Shown here piece after piece: positions 12,845 through 25,000 of a stretch of 64,000 nucleotides of DNA. Source of the DNA: Carnegiea gigantea (Eukaryota > Streptophyta > Magnoliopsida > Caryophyllales > Cactaceae); assembly GCA_029747015.1 (NCBI GenBank), contig JAKOGI010002251.1:1-64000 (forward strand), written 5' to 3'. A program made the position numbers and the translations under genes. Under the pieces are notes generated by a model. The model was not told the DNA's origin. It worked only from the letters and a program-made list of their open reading frames with translations, and ran no database searches. The first letter of the stretch is position 1. Each line of letters starts with the position of its first letter.

Positions 12845-13940
12845 AAGATGAGTAGGGAGAAGGAAATTAGTTTAGGAAACATGAAGTCTGAAAGCATCTT
12901 TGCATTACAAAAGAGGGAAATTCTAATTGAAATAATGGAAAGATTGCCATTGGATGAACCATAGAAATGAAATGAAGATCTAGGTTTATAGACAAGGACA
13001 AATTGTGTGACTTCCACAAAGATCTTGAACACTTTGTTGAAGATTGTCGTGATCTAGACATAACCCTCCAAGGCCTAGCCAAGAAAGGATGTCTAGATGA
13101 CTATTTAAGGGTAGGGCTGGCAATAAAACCCGTACCCATTTAAAACTCACAAAACCCGCCCCGATGGGTATGGGTATGGGTACGAATTTTTTTTTAAAAA
13201 GGGGTATCGGGCGGGTATTGCTAAACGGGTATGGTTATGGGTATGGGTATGGGTATAGGTTCCACCCGCCCCGTACCCGCCCTATACCCATTCTACTAGT
13301 GCCCGCCCCGTATACCCATACCCATTTTCATTTTTTATAAAATTAAAATTGGCCCAAGCCCAAAAACAAAACCCTAAGTATAAATTTCTCTCTCACTCGG
13401 TCATTCCTGACTCTACTCGTCCCACTCCCTTGTTTCATCCTCCCCAGCTCTCGGATTCTCCTAGCTAGTTACATTGTGGTTTCTCACAAAGGCCGTGTGT
13501 TAGCTTGGTTTCTCTTAAAGTTCTATGTGAGTTCTTGAGTGTATTGGCATATGCACGAGGAAGCTTCTAGTTGGGGATGTTCTAAGAATAGTCATAGTCT
13601 TATACTTTTATGTGATATGATGTATTGTTAGAAATCGAAAGTCTAATATGAATGTAGCGTGTTTCCTTCTTTGGTTAAATATGGGTATAAAATGCGTTAA
13701 ATTTTTTTTGTCTATATGTACCCGAATAAAATCCGCAATACTCGCAATACCCGGTGGGTATGGGTATGGGTATGATTTTATAATACCCGGTAGGTATGGG
13801 TATGGGTATGGATACTGATTTTCTAAATGGGTATGGGTAAGCGTATGACAAAACCCGCCCCGTACCCACCCCATTGCCAGCCCTATTTAAGGGACATAAC
13901 TTACAAGAAGAGGAAGACCATGGAGAATAAAAAGTAAAAG
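12845..13940 (+). pseudogene. Ty3/gypsy gag remnant (Tat-like), split by a MITE
   Basis: Before the insertion (about 12990-13103) the plus strand reads LCDFHKDLEHFVEDCRDL followed by a basic GLAKKGCLDDYL segment. This matches the C-terminal part of gag in Tat-type elements, whose usual pattern is KYCxFHxDHGHxTEDC followed by a basic RxGxLxxYV segment. Upstream (about 12850-12975) a further gag-like stretch has in-frame stops. At 13104-13111 it is interrupted by the hAT-type MITE. With one copy of the 8-bp target duplication the frame runs on into 13894-13935, ending at a TAA. Role in the intact element: virion-like particle protein with a nucleic-acid-binding C-terminus. It is certainly non-functional here. 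Confidence 0.62.
13112..13885. mobile_element. hAT-type MITE with GGGTATG subterminal repeats
   Basis: The ends are perfect inverted repeats: TAGGGCTGGCAAT at the left and ATTGCCAGCCCTA at the right. The flanks TTTAAGGG (13104-13111 and 13886-13893) are an exact 8-bp target duplication, the signature size of hAT transposons. Both ends carry many tandem GGGTAT/GGGTATG units, in both orientations (13143-13330 and 13733-13870), with a 400-bp middle of ordinary sequence. No transposase is present, so it is non-autonomous and would need an hAT transposase in trans. Its insertion interrupts a gag frame, which confirms the boundaries. Confidence 0.9.
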
Positions 13941-14164
13941 GAGACACTAGCACAATTAACGAGGGACTCCGAGGAGTGGTGCATGTAGTCACATGCCATC
14001 CAACCAACAGAGGCTGGCATGCCTAAATTTTGAGCCACAGAGCCCAAGGACGGGAAGATATAGTCCTAGGACTACGGGAGTTACTCATATTAGTACAACC
14101 CTTGCCTAGCCCTAAGGAGGATCCACTCATGATCTAACTCCAAATGGCCAGATTTCAGGACAAC
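13941..14164 (+). pseudogene. Ty3/gypsy gag-protease linker remnant
   Basis: This is the continuation of the broken Tat-like polyprotein. The last codons before 14164 (DPLMI, stop, LQMARFQDN) match the strand that precedes the retropepsin active site. The frame resumes exactly at 18348 once the 4.2-kb insertion and one copy of its target duplication are ignored. Confidence 0.5.
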
Positions 14165-14559
14165 TGTAAGGGCCGCACCTTCAGTCTACTACTACTAACT
14201 GTTTTAGCTGCTGAATTTACAAATCTGTGTTTGAATTATTTTTCGATAAGAGTATTGAGTCAATTGTGTGAGTTTTTAACGATTAATTTTATTAAAAAGA
14301 ACGACTATATGATTTATGTTATTGTTGACGTTACTTATTTATAAATTTATTGAATCGATGCTAACCCGAGTTTTTTAAAATCGTTTTCATTTTACTTAGT
14401 TGATTCCCAAAGTTTAAATTGAATTGGTAGTTGTAGGTCGTTTCAGCTCGAGTTTAGTCTAACCGTTAACGAGTATGGGACCAGAACCTAGATGAACTGT
14501 GTTAATTGAGGACCCCAAAAAAAAAAGAAAAAGGAAATTAGAAAAAGGGGGGAAGTTGG

Positions 14560-14960
14560 GTGCCTGAGGCCCGAGACCCCCGACACCCCTCTCTCTCTCT
14601 ACGCGCTCGCCCCCTCTCTCTCCCCCCCAAGCTCGCTCGCTCTCTCTCTCTGGGACCACGGTCGCCGTCTGGCGTCACCACTGATCGCCACCTATCGCCA
14701 GCGAGAGAGAGGGACGCCTGGTCCCCTCAGCCCACGATAATCACCGCAAATCGCCACCGCCCGTCGTCCTCCACCTTGCACGGCCTAGGCGTCTATCGCC
14801 CGTAAACCACCACCCATGTGCCGGAATCCGGCAACCTACACTCCTCACGACCTCCTCTAAAAATTAGGAGTCACATTCTGGCCCAAATCAGCCACAGTCG
14901 CCACTCAGTCGAAGCTAGGGTTTCGGGTTTAGTGAGCAGCTGAGCTGGGGTTCGAGTTCA
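14560..14960. other. GC-rich, CT-repeat zone inside the 4.2-kb element
   Basis: C/T-rich runs (CTCTCTCT, CCCCCTCTC), CG-rich stretches and GCTCGC repeats contrast sharply with the AT-rich surroundings. Open frames on both strands here (14459-14659 minus, 14560-14805 plus) are low-complexity Arg/Ser/Pro/Glu peptides, not recognisable proteins. By position this could be the promoter or leader part of the LTR; no TATA box was confirmed. Confidence 0.5.
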
Positions 14961-15118
14961 GGGGGATTAGGGCGTGAGTTGCTGCCAATTAAGTGGGAAA
15001 TTAAGCAATTTCAGGTGGGTGTTCCTTGCCTCCTAAATTAGTATTAATTTCAAAACGTTTTAACCTAAACGATGATTTATGTCAGCTTAGGTTTAGTTAA
15101 TTTCATGGATTATGTGAT

Positions 15119-15665
15119 GAGAAGCTATGCATATTTAGAATCGATTCGAATATGTTAAGTTTATACATGCTTGAAAAGTTAGTTCGAAATGCATTATATA
15201 TGTTTAGAATCGATTTGAATATATTAAGTTCATACATGCTTGAAAAGTTAGTTCGAAATGGATTATATATGTTTAGAATCGATTCAAGTAAATTTAGTTA
15301 ATTCATACCTGAAGATTTAATTCGAAGTGAATTATGCGTGTTTAGCTTTAATTCGAATCTATTTAGTTAACTCATGCCTGAAGATTTAATTCGAAGTGAT
15401 TTACATATGTTTAGCTTCCATTCGAATCAATTGGCGTAAATTATACTTGAAATGTTAATTCAAAGTGGTTTATGTATGTTTAGCTTCAATTCGAATTAAT
15501 TGACGTAGATTATGCCTGAAATATTAATTCGAAATGAATTATATGTGCTTAGCTTCGATTCGAATCAATATATGTAAATTATGCCTAAAATATTAATTCA
15601 AAATGAATTGTGTATGCTTAGCTTTGATTCGAATCAATATATGTTTAGCATCGAAATGAATCAAT
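15119..15665. repeat. Tandem array, 69-bp unit, about 8 copies
   Basis: Units such as AAGTTAGTTCGAAATG...TACATGCTTGAA and GATTTAATTCGAAGTG...TCATGCCTGAA each measure 69 bp, head to tail, with gradual drift from left to right. Every unit carries two TTCGAA-like palindromic cores (GTTCGAAATG and ATTCGAAT). The array lies within the 4.2-kb LTR-like element. Confidence 0.9.
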
Positions 15666-18347
15666 AAAAGTTTAGCTGAGGTCCGAACTTAACTAGATAA
15701 TTCAAACTTAAAGCTTTAAGTCGAATCATGCCTAGAAACTAACTTCGAACTGAATCGTACGTGTGTAAGATCAATGCATATGAATGTTTAGTCACTCCAT
15801 GACCATTTGTGAACTTCGAATTGCATCGTACGAGTTTAAAATCGACATATATAAATGTTTAGCCACTCTATGGTCACTTATGCGCTTAACTACCCCATAA
15901 CGGCTCACTAACTCCGAAATAAATAATAAATGATTAAAACCCAATCGTGTTTGACTTGCTAGATAATGTGCTATGGTTTATACATGAATATGATGGTACG
16001 TATGTGTTCATATGCTTGTATGCTTAGCTACCTCATAATGGCCTGCTAATTGTTAAATGAGATGTTATGGTTTATATGTGATTATAATGATGCGTATGCA
16101 TTCGTATGCTTGCTATAACCCACCGCTGAGTGGTGATGCTTACCAGGTGAATACCTAAACCCTATCTCCTTTTAAGCTGGCTTGAGAATATGATAGGATT
16201 AGTAAAATATAAAACCGAGATGGTTGTTGGATGGTTTGAGGAAGAACTATGAGTGGTTCGAGGTCCTTGTGGTATGTTGCTTGTGAGGAGGGAGTTCGGG
16301 TTGTGAATTGACCGTAATCGTGTGGATTGCGAGGTCATGTGTGGCTCATTGTGGTAAAATGATTACGAAGTGTTTAAATGTGATAGGTGTATGCCCTTTC
16401 CCTTGTATATTTAAGATGTAACATGTGTGTGTAAAGGTGATGTGTTGGCAAAGGACTTTTCACGTGTTTTAAATGAATAATATCCATGTCTAGTAGCGAG
16501 CAATGGCCTACTTTAGCTACTCAAATAATGTTTGGGAGGAATCCCTAAAACGTTTTAGAAATGGTGTGAGTTGCATGTTAAATGATTTTACCAAAAGACA
16601 CAACAAAATTATTAGCCGTTATGTCCATATGCTTTAAAGTGGCTAAAATAATGTGCTTTGGACAATATGAAATGAACGATGTTAACCTAGGGGAAGGTCC
16701 GAAAACCCTAAAGGCCCTAACGAGGGTTGATGTAATGGTCCGATATGTTAGATGTAGCCATCCCGGGAGTAAAAGTTTAACTGTGAGCGATAGGTCTCAC
16801 TATGGGGTTGAGAATAGATCTCACCCAATCAGCACCTGAATGATCTTATGCCAGAAGTATTTTCGTACTAAGTTGAGGAAAGCAATTGGCCTTTGCCATT
16901 TTAAACAATTAAAAAGGAAAGGAAGTTCTTTTGATAGGCCCTAAGAGGCCATATGGAATGAAGTATGAAAAGCTTATAAGGGTCGTTGTACGACCAATAC
17001 GAAATGAAACCTCTTTTAAAAGATTAAGAGCCTTAAGAGGTCGAGAAAAATGTTTTCAATGAAAGAAAGTTTTCAATAAAAGAAAGAAAGTTTTCAATAG
17101 GTGCTTTACGGAATGATTCTTAAGCATGGTTGAATGTGGATTCCAATATCCTGTGGCCTCATCCTTATCCATATCAAACCTGTCTGATTCAAAGTGTATG
17201 ATTTGAGAAAGAAAGTTATAGCATGTTAAAAGTTCCATGAATGAAGGCATCTCTCCTAAAAGAAAGAACGCGGATATGTGAATAGCCTACGAGGGTGTCA
17301 TGTAGCTTAATATGATGATTAATAATATATAAATGCTTGATACGTGTTTATGTGTGCCTTATGTATATTATATGAATCAAATGCTAAGAAAAGTGTGATT
17401 ATGAAAAGAGATAACCTTATGTGCACATCATATGAATGATGGTTCATGTGTAGTTTAAATGGAATGCTAAGAAGTTATGTTATAAAAAGAAATATCCCTA
17501 TGCTTAACCCTCGATGCTTGCTTATGTGCTTAACTGCTTGTTATTAAAGGAACTTAGTCATTGAGGGACCTAGAAATATGTTTGAGTGGTTAAGATGAAG
17601 TTTATGTTCAACGATCCTTCCACAAGGGTTTTATAGACGCCTAATATGATAGTAAAGTATGAATACGTGATTTGTGACTATTAAAGATATTACTGCCTGC
17701 AACGGTTTGGGTCTTTTAAGGGGGTTGGGGGATACTCACTGAGCGTGTGGTTGCTCATCCCACTAGTCTTTCCGCTTTTCCCCACGTTTTCTTTGTGACA
17801 GGTGAGAGTTAAGCCTCTTATGCAGAGTTGAAGCTTACCCTTGATTGAAAAAGAGTCATGTGTGCGTACTTACATTCTTAATGAAGTTATGTACAATATT
17901 CTTAGTTTATAAACATTTGTAAACAATTATTCTCATTCATGTAATGCATATGGTATTAAGGTCGCTCTGTATGGCCGTATGAGCCAACCATCTAAATAGT
18001 TATATGTCTTCTTGGTTAAAATTAGTTATGTTTTGGGATGTAAATCCCAATACTCTAGTTGTGTAAACCGTTGAGTTGTATCTTTCGCTTTTCCTTTATT
18101 AATGAACTACTCTGTTTGGTGTACTCCGAGCGGGTGGCTCGTTGAGTTATGAACTCCGGTGTGTGGCCGTTGAGTTTCTTTTAATGTTTTGCGCTTCCGT
18201 TGATTACAGGGACTTATTGTAAGGCTTTTAGACTGAAAACGGTCAGTTCTTAGGGGAAACTCTGTCCGTTTTACCCCAGAAATTTCCGTAAGAAGTTAAG
18301 AAAACGTAACGCTTCCTGACCCTAGAGGTTGGGGGTGTTATAACAAC

Positions 18348-18660
18348 CAAGTATTGGTAGATATAGAACATAATATATTTGACTACTTCACCAGGTTAAG
18401 ACTATGGAACAAGGATCTATCTCTAGCTCCATACCACTTCTTAGGCTTCATTAGTCATGGCTTATATCCTAGAAGAGTGGCCGCGTTAACTATCAAGGTC
18501 TAAGAAGATGATGTAGCTTATTAGATGGTCACAGACTTTGTCGTGGTTGACGCAAGCTTTGTATGCAATATCATTGTGGGCATACTAGCACTGAATGTCA
18601 TGAAGGCTACGGTGTCAACTTATATCTTGGAAATATAGCTTAAGATCAATGAGAGGCTTA
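18348..18660 (+). pseudogene. Ty3/gypsy aspartic protease remnant (Tat-like)
   Basis: The frame begins VLVD and runs on to PYHFLGFISHGLYP and then TDFVVVDASFVCNIIVG and NVMKATVSTY. These align with the retropepsin of Tat/Athila elements (VLVDTGSS...GFxGxxxxPxG...FLVVDxxSxYNxIxGRPxLxxxxAVxSTY). The active-site D-T-G reads D-I-E, so it is catalytically dead, and there are two or three in-frame stops. Its 5' part (before 14164) is separated by the 4.2-kb insertion. In the intact element it would cleave the Gag-Pol polyprotein. Confidence 0.68.
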
Positions 18661-19149
18661 TGGCCAAAACCATGGAAAATCGATGAATGGTATGCAATGC
18701 TGTGATCCTGTACCTAAAATGTTGAATCCGAAAAGGAGAGCCTTTCCCCCTAAAAATTCTTATGAAAAGAAGAGGTAAACAACCTATGTGTCCCTAGTAA
18801 TGATAAGAGTCGGTCTACGGTCAAAGAAACCTTAACTTTTTTCTAGGGGCCTAGCTATAAGAACTTCCATACAAGGAAGAACATGGGAAAGCTGCCTACA
18901 TGGAGTGATGGTAGCAAGAGAGCCTTGAACAGAGACTTGGCTGGATCAAGAAGACATCTTAAGCCTATCATCGATAGGCAAGATGCTATAAGCAAAGAAC
19001 CCTAGTTGTGCAAAGAAGGCAGAAGAGGTACTTCAATACAAGATGCTCAATAAGAGTATTTAATGCCTAACATAAGCATACTCGATACTCCTATAGGTTA
19101 CTGATAAGCCACCGCAAGTGCATAGGTGTTGAGTAAAAACCAAGTATCG
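18661..19149 (+). other. Degenerate retroelement DNA
   Basis: Probable continuation of the decayed Tat-like element between protease and reverse transcriptase. No motif could be named. Confidence 0.35.
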
Positions 19150-22030
19150 TGTAATAACCCAATCCTAAATCATGTTTGTTTATTTAATCAAGCTATATTA
19201 TTAATTTTTCATATTTATTTATCTCATTTAATCATTCCGATTGGGAGAATTCATTTTGGGTCTCACTTTACAATTCAAGTTTCATTTACGGTAACAATTT
19301 TGGGTGAATCGATATTATGTCCCAGTAAATATGATTAGGTGATTAAATTATTTTTCATAATGTCACGAAAATTTAATTTTTAAGCATAGAAAAACATTTG
19401 GGCCCAAATTCATTAAGTTTGGCCCAATTCATTTGGACCCGATTTGCGGCCTGATTCACTTTGGGTTCAAATTTTGGCCCAAAAAATTTGGTGTGATTTA
19501 ATCACCATTATTTGTACTTAATTTTAATTAGCAAAAAGATATCTTGGGGAGAGATAAAACTCAGCCAAGCAATTTGATATAGCTTGGAATTATTTTCAAC
19601 CAAGTAAAAACACCAAGCTTTCTTCTTCTTCCTCACTCTCCACCCCACAGCCAACCCCCCTGCTGCCACCACCACCACTTGTTGTCACCACCAGCTACTG
19701 CCGCTAGCTACCATTAGCCACTAGCCAGCACCCCATCAGCTACTAGCCACCACCCACAACTCTCATAAACACCAAACACCACTCCATCTATCTATACTTG
19801 ATCTGAAGTGAGGTAAATCCTAATTCTAACCTTGTTTAATTTTGGGTTTTTATATTAGATTTGATCATGGATCATGTTATCTTGATATAAACAAGTATTA
19901 TTTTGATGTTTTAATTGATTGAATAAGCTTGAAGTAAGCTAGGTTATAGGGGTGTCCAAGATCATGCAATCTTAAGTTAAAGTGTTGTATTTTGATTGTT
20001 TTATCTTTGATTTGGTAATTTTTAAACCTATTGATGATGATGGTGGGTTCAGTGGGATTTTTGCAGAAAGGGGTGATTATGGAAATTTCCCAATTGATTT
20101 AAAAGTGGTTCATTTGCTCATTTATGCAAGCAAAGATGATTATGGGTGTGTTTGGAGTGATTTTGTAAAGAGAGGAATTGAAGGACATATGTAAACATAA
20201 TTATGAAGTATTGACATAAAATGGATTTGTAAGGTGATGATAAAGAACAAGCTTTATTACATGATTTTAAGGAATGATTTTAGATGGGGATTTTTCTGCA
20301 AAGAAACGGGAAAGCAAAAGTAGTGTGGCTGTGAACTGACAAAAAACAGGGTCACTTTGCCAATAAACTAGCCATGATCGGCCTAGCCAAAAATTATGAT
20401 TTTTGGTGGGTAGATATATTAGTGAGTTATCTTTCAAATGCCTTTTGAATTAATTCATTCTAAGTTGTGTGAAAAACATTATAGCCATTTTGGCAAGACT
20501 ACGCAGGACAGACCTAAGCTGTGCACGGTTGTGTTCTAACCTAATTTTAAGATTCCTGTTGTGGTGACTATATTTTACATTATGAATGGAAGTTTTGAGG
20601 GATTTTTTAAGCTTTTTATATTGGAGTTTTATAGCTCATTTGGAGGTCGAGGGTGAAAGATATGGATTTTCTAAAGTAGACCTTCAAATGATAATATGAG
20701 GGAAGAAAAAAATCATGGCATTTGGAAATATTATCAAGAGTTTCTACATAATTATAGATATTGCAAAGAAATTACAAAGTTTAATGAATTCAACAACTTT
20801 TATTTTGTATAGAAGCTTACACAGGTAAGAAAACCGAGTCAAATGGGCATGAGAATGAAATTGGAGAAGTAAAGAGGGTAACAACATAAGCTAAGGTTAT
20901 ATGAGCTTTCCTGAACCTCACAACACCCCTCTTGTCATTAAACCTTCTATTATTCATTTCAGAAATATCAAAAACCCATATTCCCTTTGTATCCATTAAA
21001 ATACTTCCATTATCACCTTAATTATTGCGTTTTGGTCTATTTTGCTTCAATTTATTTTACTTCAAGTTCAATGACCCTAACTTATTTATTTTTCAAAATC
21101 ATTTTAGCATAACTTATCTTATGTTGAATTGTTTGAGTTGTGGATTCCCTTTTTACTAATCAATTTCCATGAAGTTGCAAATTATGGAAGTGAGAGTTGT
21201 TTACTAATAGTATTTACCTATAACTACATTTCTTAAGCAGAAATGGGGCCTAGTCTATCGTTTCCCATTATGCATAAGTATTATCAAGTGAGATTGCATT
21301 TTAATGACTACAGGTACATTCATTACCTATATCTTTAAAAATTAGCATGTATTTATCAAAATGATAATGTTTTGGTAGGTACATCAATGAATCAGTTTAA
21401 TCAGTGATTTGTCACATAATTAGTGACCCCATTAGTTATCAGTTACAGGAAATTGCCCTTTAGTTATCCGTATGACTTTATACCAGGTCGGCTTGGCAGG
21501 TGTACACCTATCCATAGATCGTGATAATATCATGGGGTTCACTATCAGATAATAACTGGCAGTTGCAGTTTACATTTATCTCATTCACTGTTTTTGTTCT
21601 AAGTTAAAATGAATTGCAAAGCGAGCGCCTAATCAATCTATGCAAAGATTTTTTATCAATACATGAATGCATGTATTGAGCTTTAGCTCACAGTTCGAAA
21701 TATTTTTCATATTTTGTTTTAGGCAAATGCTCAGTGAATCGTCCTCATGCTATCAAATCAGTTAAAGAAAATAAGTTGAGTAAGGGAATCTGGATGGATC
21801 AACAGTGACATAGTACATATATATTTTAAAGCTATATTTTGAAATCTTTAGTGGATAAAGCTGTAGATTATATGGTGAATTGTTTTACTTTGGTGTATAA
21901 ACCTTATATTGGTTAGCAGTTGACTGTATATGGTTTGATCATGTATGAATGTGTATAGTTGAAGCTATATCAAACTATGTTATTTCTAGTACTGATGCTT
22001 CAAGCCTTGTCATTTTGGACGACTGTAATG
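19150..22030. mobile_element. LTR-like element, family B copy 1
   Basis: It starts TGTAATAACCCAATCCTAAATCAT. It resembles 48374-50823 over several blocks in the same order: the start; a Pro/Thr-codon-like CACCACC zone; TTATGATTTTTGGTGGGTGGATA (20394-20414 here, near 49770 in the other); GCACGTATTTATCAAAATTATAATGTTTTGG-like sequence near 21350; and a CTATCCATAGATCGT block near 21508. No coding domain was seen, so it is probably a solo LTR of a long-LTR family. The right end is not sharply defined and no target duplication could be confirmed. Confidence 0.55.
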
Positions 22031-25000
22031 CCCCGATCATTGCATTTATCAGTTGAATTTGAGGGAATTAGAATAGTGATTGCGAACAGTGGAAAATTTT
22101 TAATTTATGGGCATTAAATGTCGTTCCTTAAGGACCACTACAATCTATTGAGTGTTATCTTATTAAAATGCTAGGTGGAATCAATTTCTTAAAGGGTGAT
22201 TTGTCTAAACCAAATAAACATTATATCACGAGAAGAGAAAATCCGTCAACTGAAAGCATTTAGGGATTTGTTTGCCTACAATGAGTTGGATCTGTGAATA
22301 AAACATGTGCTTTCTCAAGTTTAGATGGCTTAATGGTTGACATTCATATAATATTGAGTCCTTCCTTTTGAAATAAATTGAATCACATAAGCCAATTCGA
22401 TTATTATTTCTCTAAGGTTCTCTTTTTAGTCCAAATTATAGATCAACATTATCAATGTTACTTGTTAACATACAATCCTCTCTTAGGTATTACAAAGTCA
22501 AGTCCATTCTTGTTGATCTGGCAATAGGTTTCTCCCATTATAGCCAACTATCTACAATTACCCAAGTAAATTGGAAAAGCATAGTTGCAAACTAATAAAA
22601 TACAAGACTTGATTAAATATATTCCAAAAGTGATTAAGCATGAGATTTTTATAAATTAAAGATCCGACATCATTGTTTTCGCTAGCAAATCTCAAGATTG
22701 AAAGAAGTTACTCACTTCTGATTATTAGAGTAAATCCAAAAGAGTTTAAACTAAACATGATTCGAACAAAACTACTCTAAAATAGTTCAAGAAGTAAAAG
22801 AAAGAACATACTCCTCAAAATTGGGATTACCCAAGTGATCTTATCATCTTCAAGGCCCTTGACTTGTAGATCCTTTTCTTGAATTTTCTCTTGCTCTAAA
22901 TCATTAGTGAATAGAGGAATTTTGAGACTCATGAGTGATGGAATATGGAGGGATAATGATCTTTAAGTAGAAATTATGACCTTAATATAGATGAACTCAT
23001 GTATGCTTAACCACAAATGAGAAGAGAAAACAAAGAGTCATTAAAATCTAGGCCATAATGGTCTGGGGCTCCACTACGGAGGCTCCATGGAGGCCTCTAT
23101 GTTAGCTCTTCCACATCTTCTTGACATCATGGGTATAAGAAACTAGCGTGATTCATTGGTGAGTCAAATAGCATTATAGAAGGGCTAATGTATGGTCAAA
23201 AGATCCTAAAATTTTGTTTGACAAATCAAACACACATACCCAAGCATAAACTAGGACTAGAGACGCAAATCAATCTCTAAACGATACAATCCCCTAAGAA
23301 ATTCTAACAAATTACCCCATAAACAATGTGCATTTTGGGTACTTATCGACTAGTTAAATTTTTATTGAATTTTTATTTCGAAGTTTTTAGGACTATACTA
23401 TGCTGTCCCAAATAAATCTTGTAGTTAGAGTGAGGACTTGTAACGCTGTTACTTATGTAGAAATAAAAAATTAAGATGCTTCCGGTATTTAAGTCTAAGA
23501 TAGAGCAAGAATTATGTGTCGAGTCTTGTCCAACTAGAAGGTTAAAATTTGGCTAGCAAAGTTGCAGGTTCACAATAAATTTTGGAAACTTTATTAAATG
23601 TCAATAAATTATATCATATTCCTAAGGTTTAACACTTTTAGCTTGACCCTAAAAGGATTCTAGATATGGGATAGCCAAAATATCCTTGAGGAGCAAAGTC
23701 TCTAAGATCTTTAGGTATTGGCAAGGAACCTCAAAACCCCACTAAGGACTTGAACCTTGATTTTCAAGGAGGAAGCTGGAAACCATCCTAGATAGTGTCA
23801 AAGACAAGAAAAAATGTAGGATGCATGAGTTCTTCTGCCACCTAAAATATGTCCTTCAGTGACCAGCAAAGCGCCCTTACTCGTAGGGTAGAGAAAAAGC
23901 TAGGGAACTAGCCGAAGCCCTATGAACAATTATCCTAAAACCCTCAACCTCTCTATCATAGGCGTAAAGGTAAATTCATGTTTAAAACAAAGAGATGTCA
24001 GACACCTAAGGGAAAACAAAATTGCAAAAACTCACACGTAAAGAATATCTGATCCCAATATGAGAATGACTTTGCAATTCCATCTTTGAGCAAAGGGGTA
24101 GAATAAATGCAGTCAAGTAGGCCAAAAGAAATCTCCTAGAGAATGACTTTACATTTTTATCCTTAAAAGGGACGAGAAAAATAAAGTGAAGGGGCAAGCC
24201 GGCATAGAGTATGGGGACTTAAACAAGTATTATGGTAAGAATGCGATGAAAAGTCACAATTTCGCACGAAATACCTCAATGAAAACATCTAAATTATAAA
24301 ATAAAATTGAAACTTTTGAAATTTAAACTGAAAAATCTCATTATAAGATCCTAAAAAAATGCTTTCAAAGTAAATCATCCTAAACAAGTATAAAAGGCTA
24401 GGGAATCAAAGTTATGGAAGTCTTAGAATCTAGCCTTAATTGTCTAGCCAAACTTAGGGGTAGCAACATGTCCTAGTGTAATAGACTTAAATCAACTAAT
24501 GTCTTGTAGAGAATGATGTTGAACTCTTAAATCTGAACTCGCTTGGAGGCATTAGGTTTTTTAAGGGCCAAGCTTATGGAACCATGTGGTTGCCAAAGCA
24601 TCCAAGCCTTAGCCTACAAATGGATTGCAAAGAGCATAACCCCCTATCCTCATGCTTGACTACACCATACAATCAGTAGAATAGCTAGAAAGAGGGAAAG
24701 GAGAGAAAGCAAAAAACCTATTAGAATCCACTTACTTCATGAGAAAACTTCTTAAAATCCAACTACCCCAGCATTGTGAGGGCACTCAAAGGACAACAAC
24801 TCTTTCTCACATTTCCACGATCTGTTGTAGAGGTCATGAATAGACAAACATGTGAGGCTAGAATAAGGGAAACCCCATAGTAATTCTTTATGCACCTTTT
24901 CCTAAGTCTCTCAGTTCAATCCACCATATGTAATCATGCTGGTATTTAAGGAACTAGAGAGTTCTAGATATATGTAGGCAAACCACTTTCCTTGAAAGGT

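Larger units (their letters stand above)
14165..18342. mobile_element. 4.2-kb LTR-like insertion, probable large solo LTR
   Basis: It starts TGTAAGGGCC and ends GGGGTGTTATA, and is flanked by an exact 5-bp duplication ACAAC (14160-14164 and 18343-18347), as made by LTR-retrotransposon integration. Removing it restores the protease frame of the host element. No gag or pol motif and no internal direct LTR pair were seen, so a solo LTR of a long-LTR gypsy family is the simplest reading. A non-autonomous LARD-type element is the alternative. It contains a GC-rich CT-repeat zone (14560-14960), a 69-bp tandem array (15119-15665), and near the 3' end a motif with inverted CTGAG...CTCA (about 17737-17758) followed by a T-rich tract and an AG/GT step, as in many plant gypsy LTRs. 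The last base pair of the right end (TA for CA) appears mutated. Confidence 0.78.

Noticed and set aside
13140..13270. GGGTATG repeats as an interstitial telomere
   Set aside because: The plant telomere unit is TTTAGGG. These units differ, lie inside perfect TIRs with an 8-bp duplication, and occur in both orientations.
14560..14805. Pro/Ser/Arg-rich frame as a host protein
   Set aside because: It comes from CT-repeat sequence open on both strands, without a domain or codon bias.
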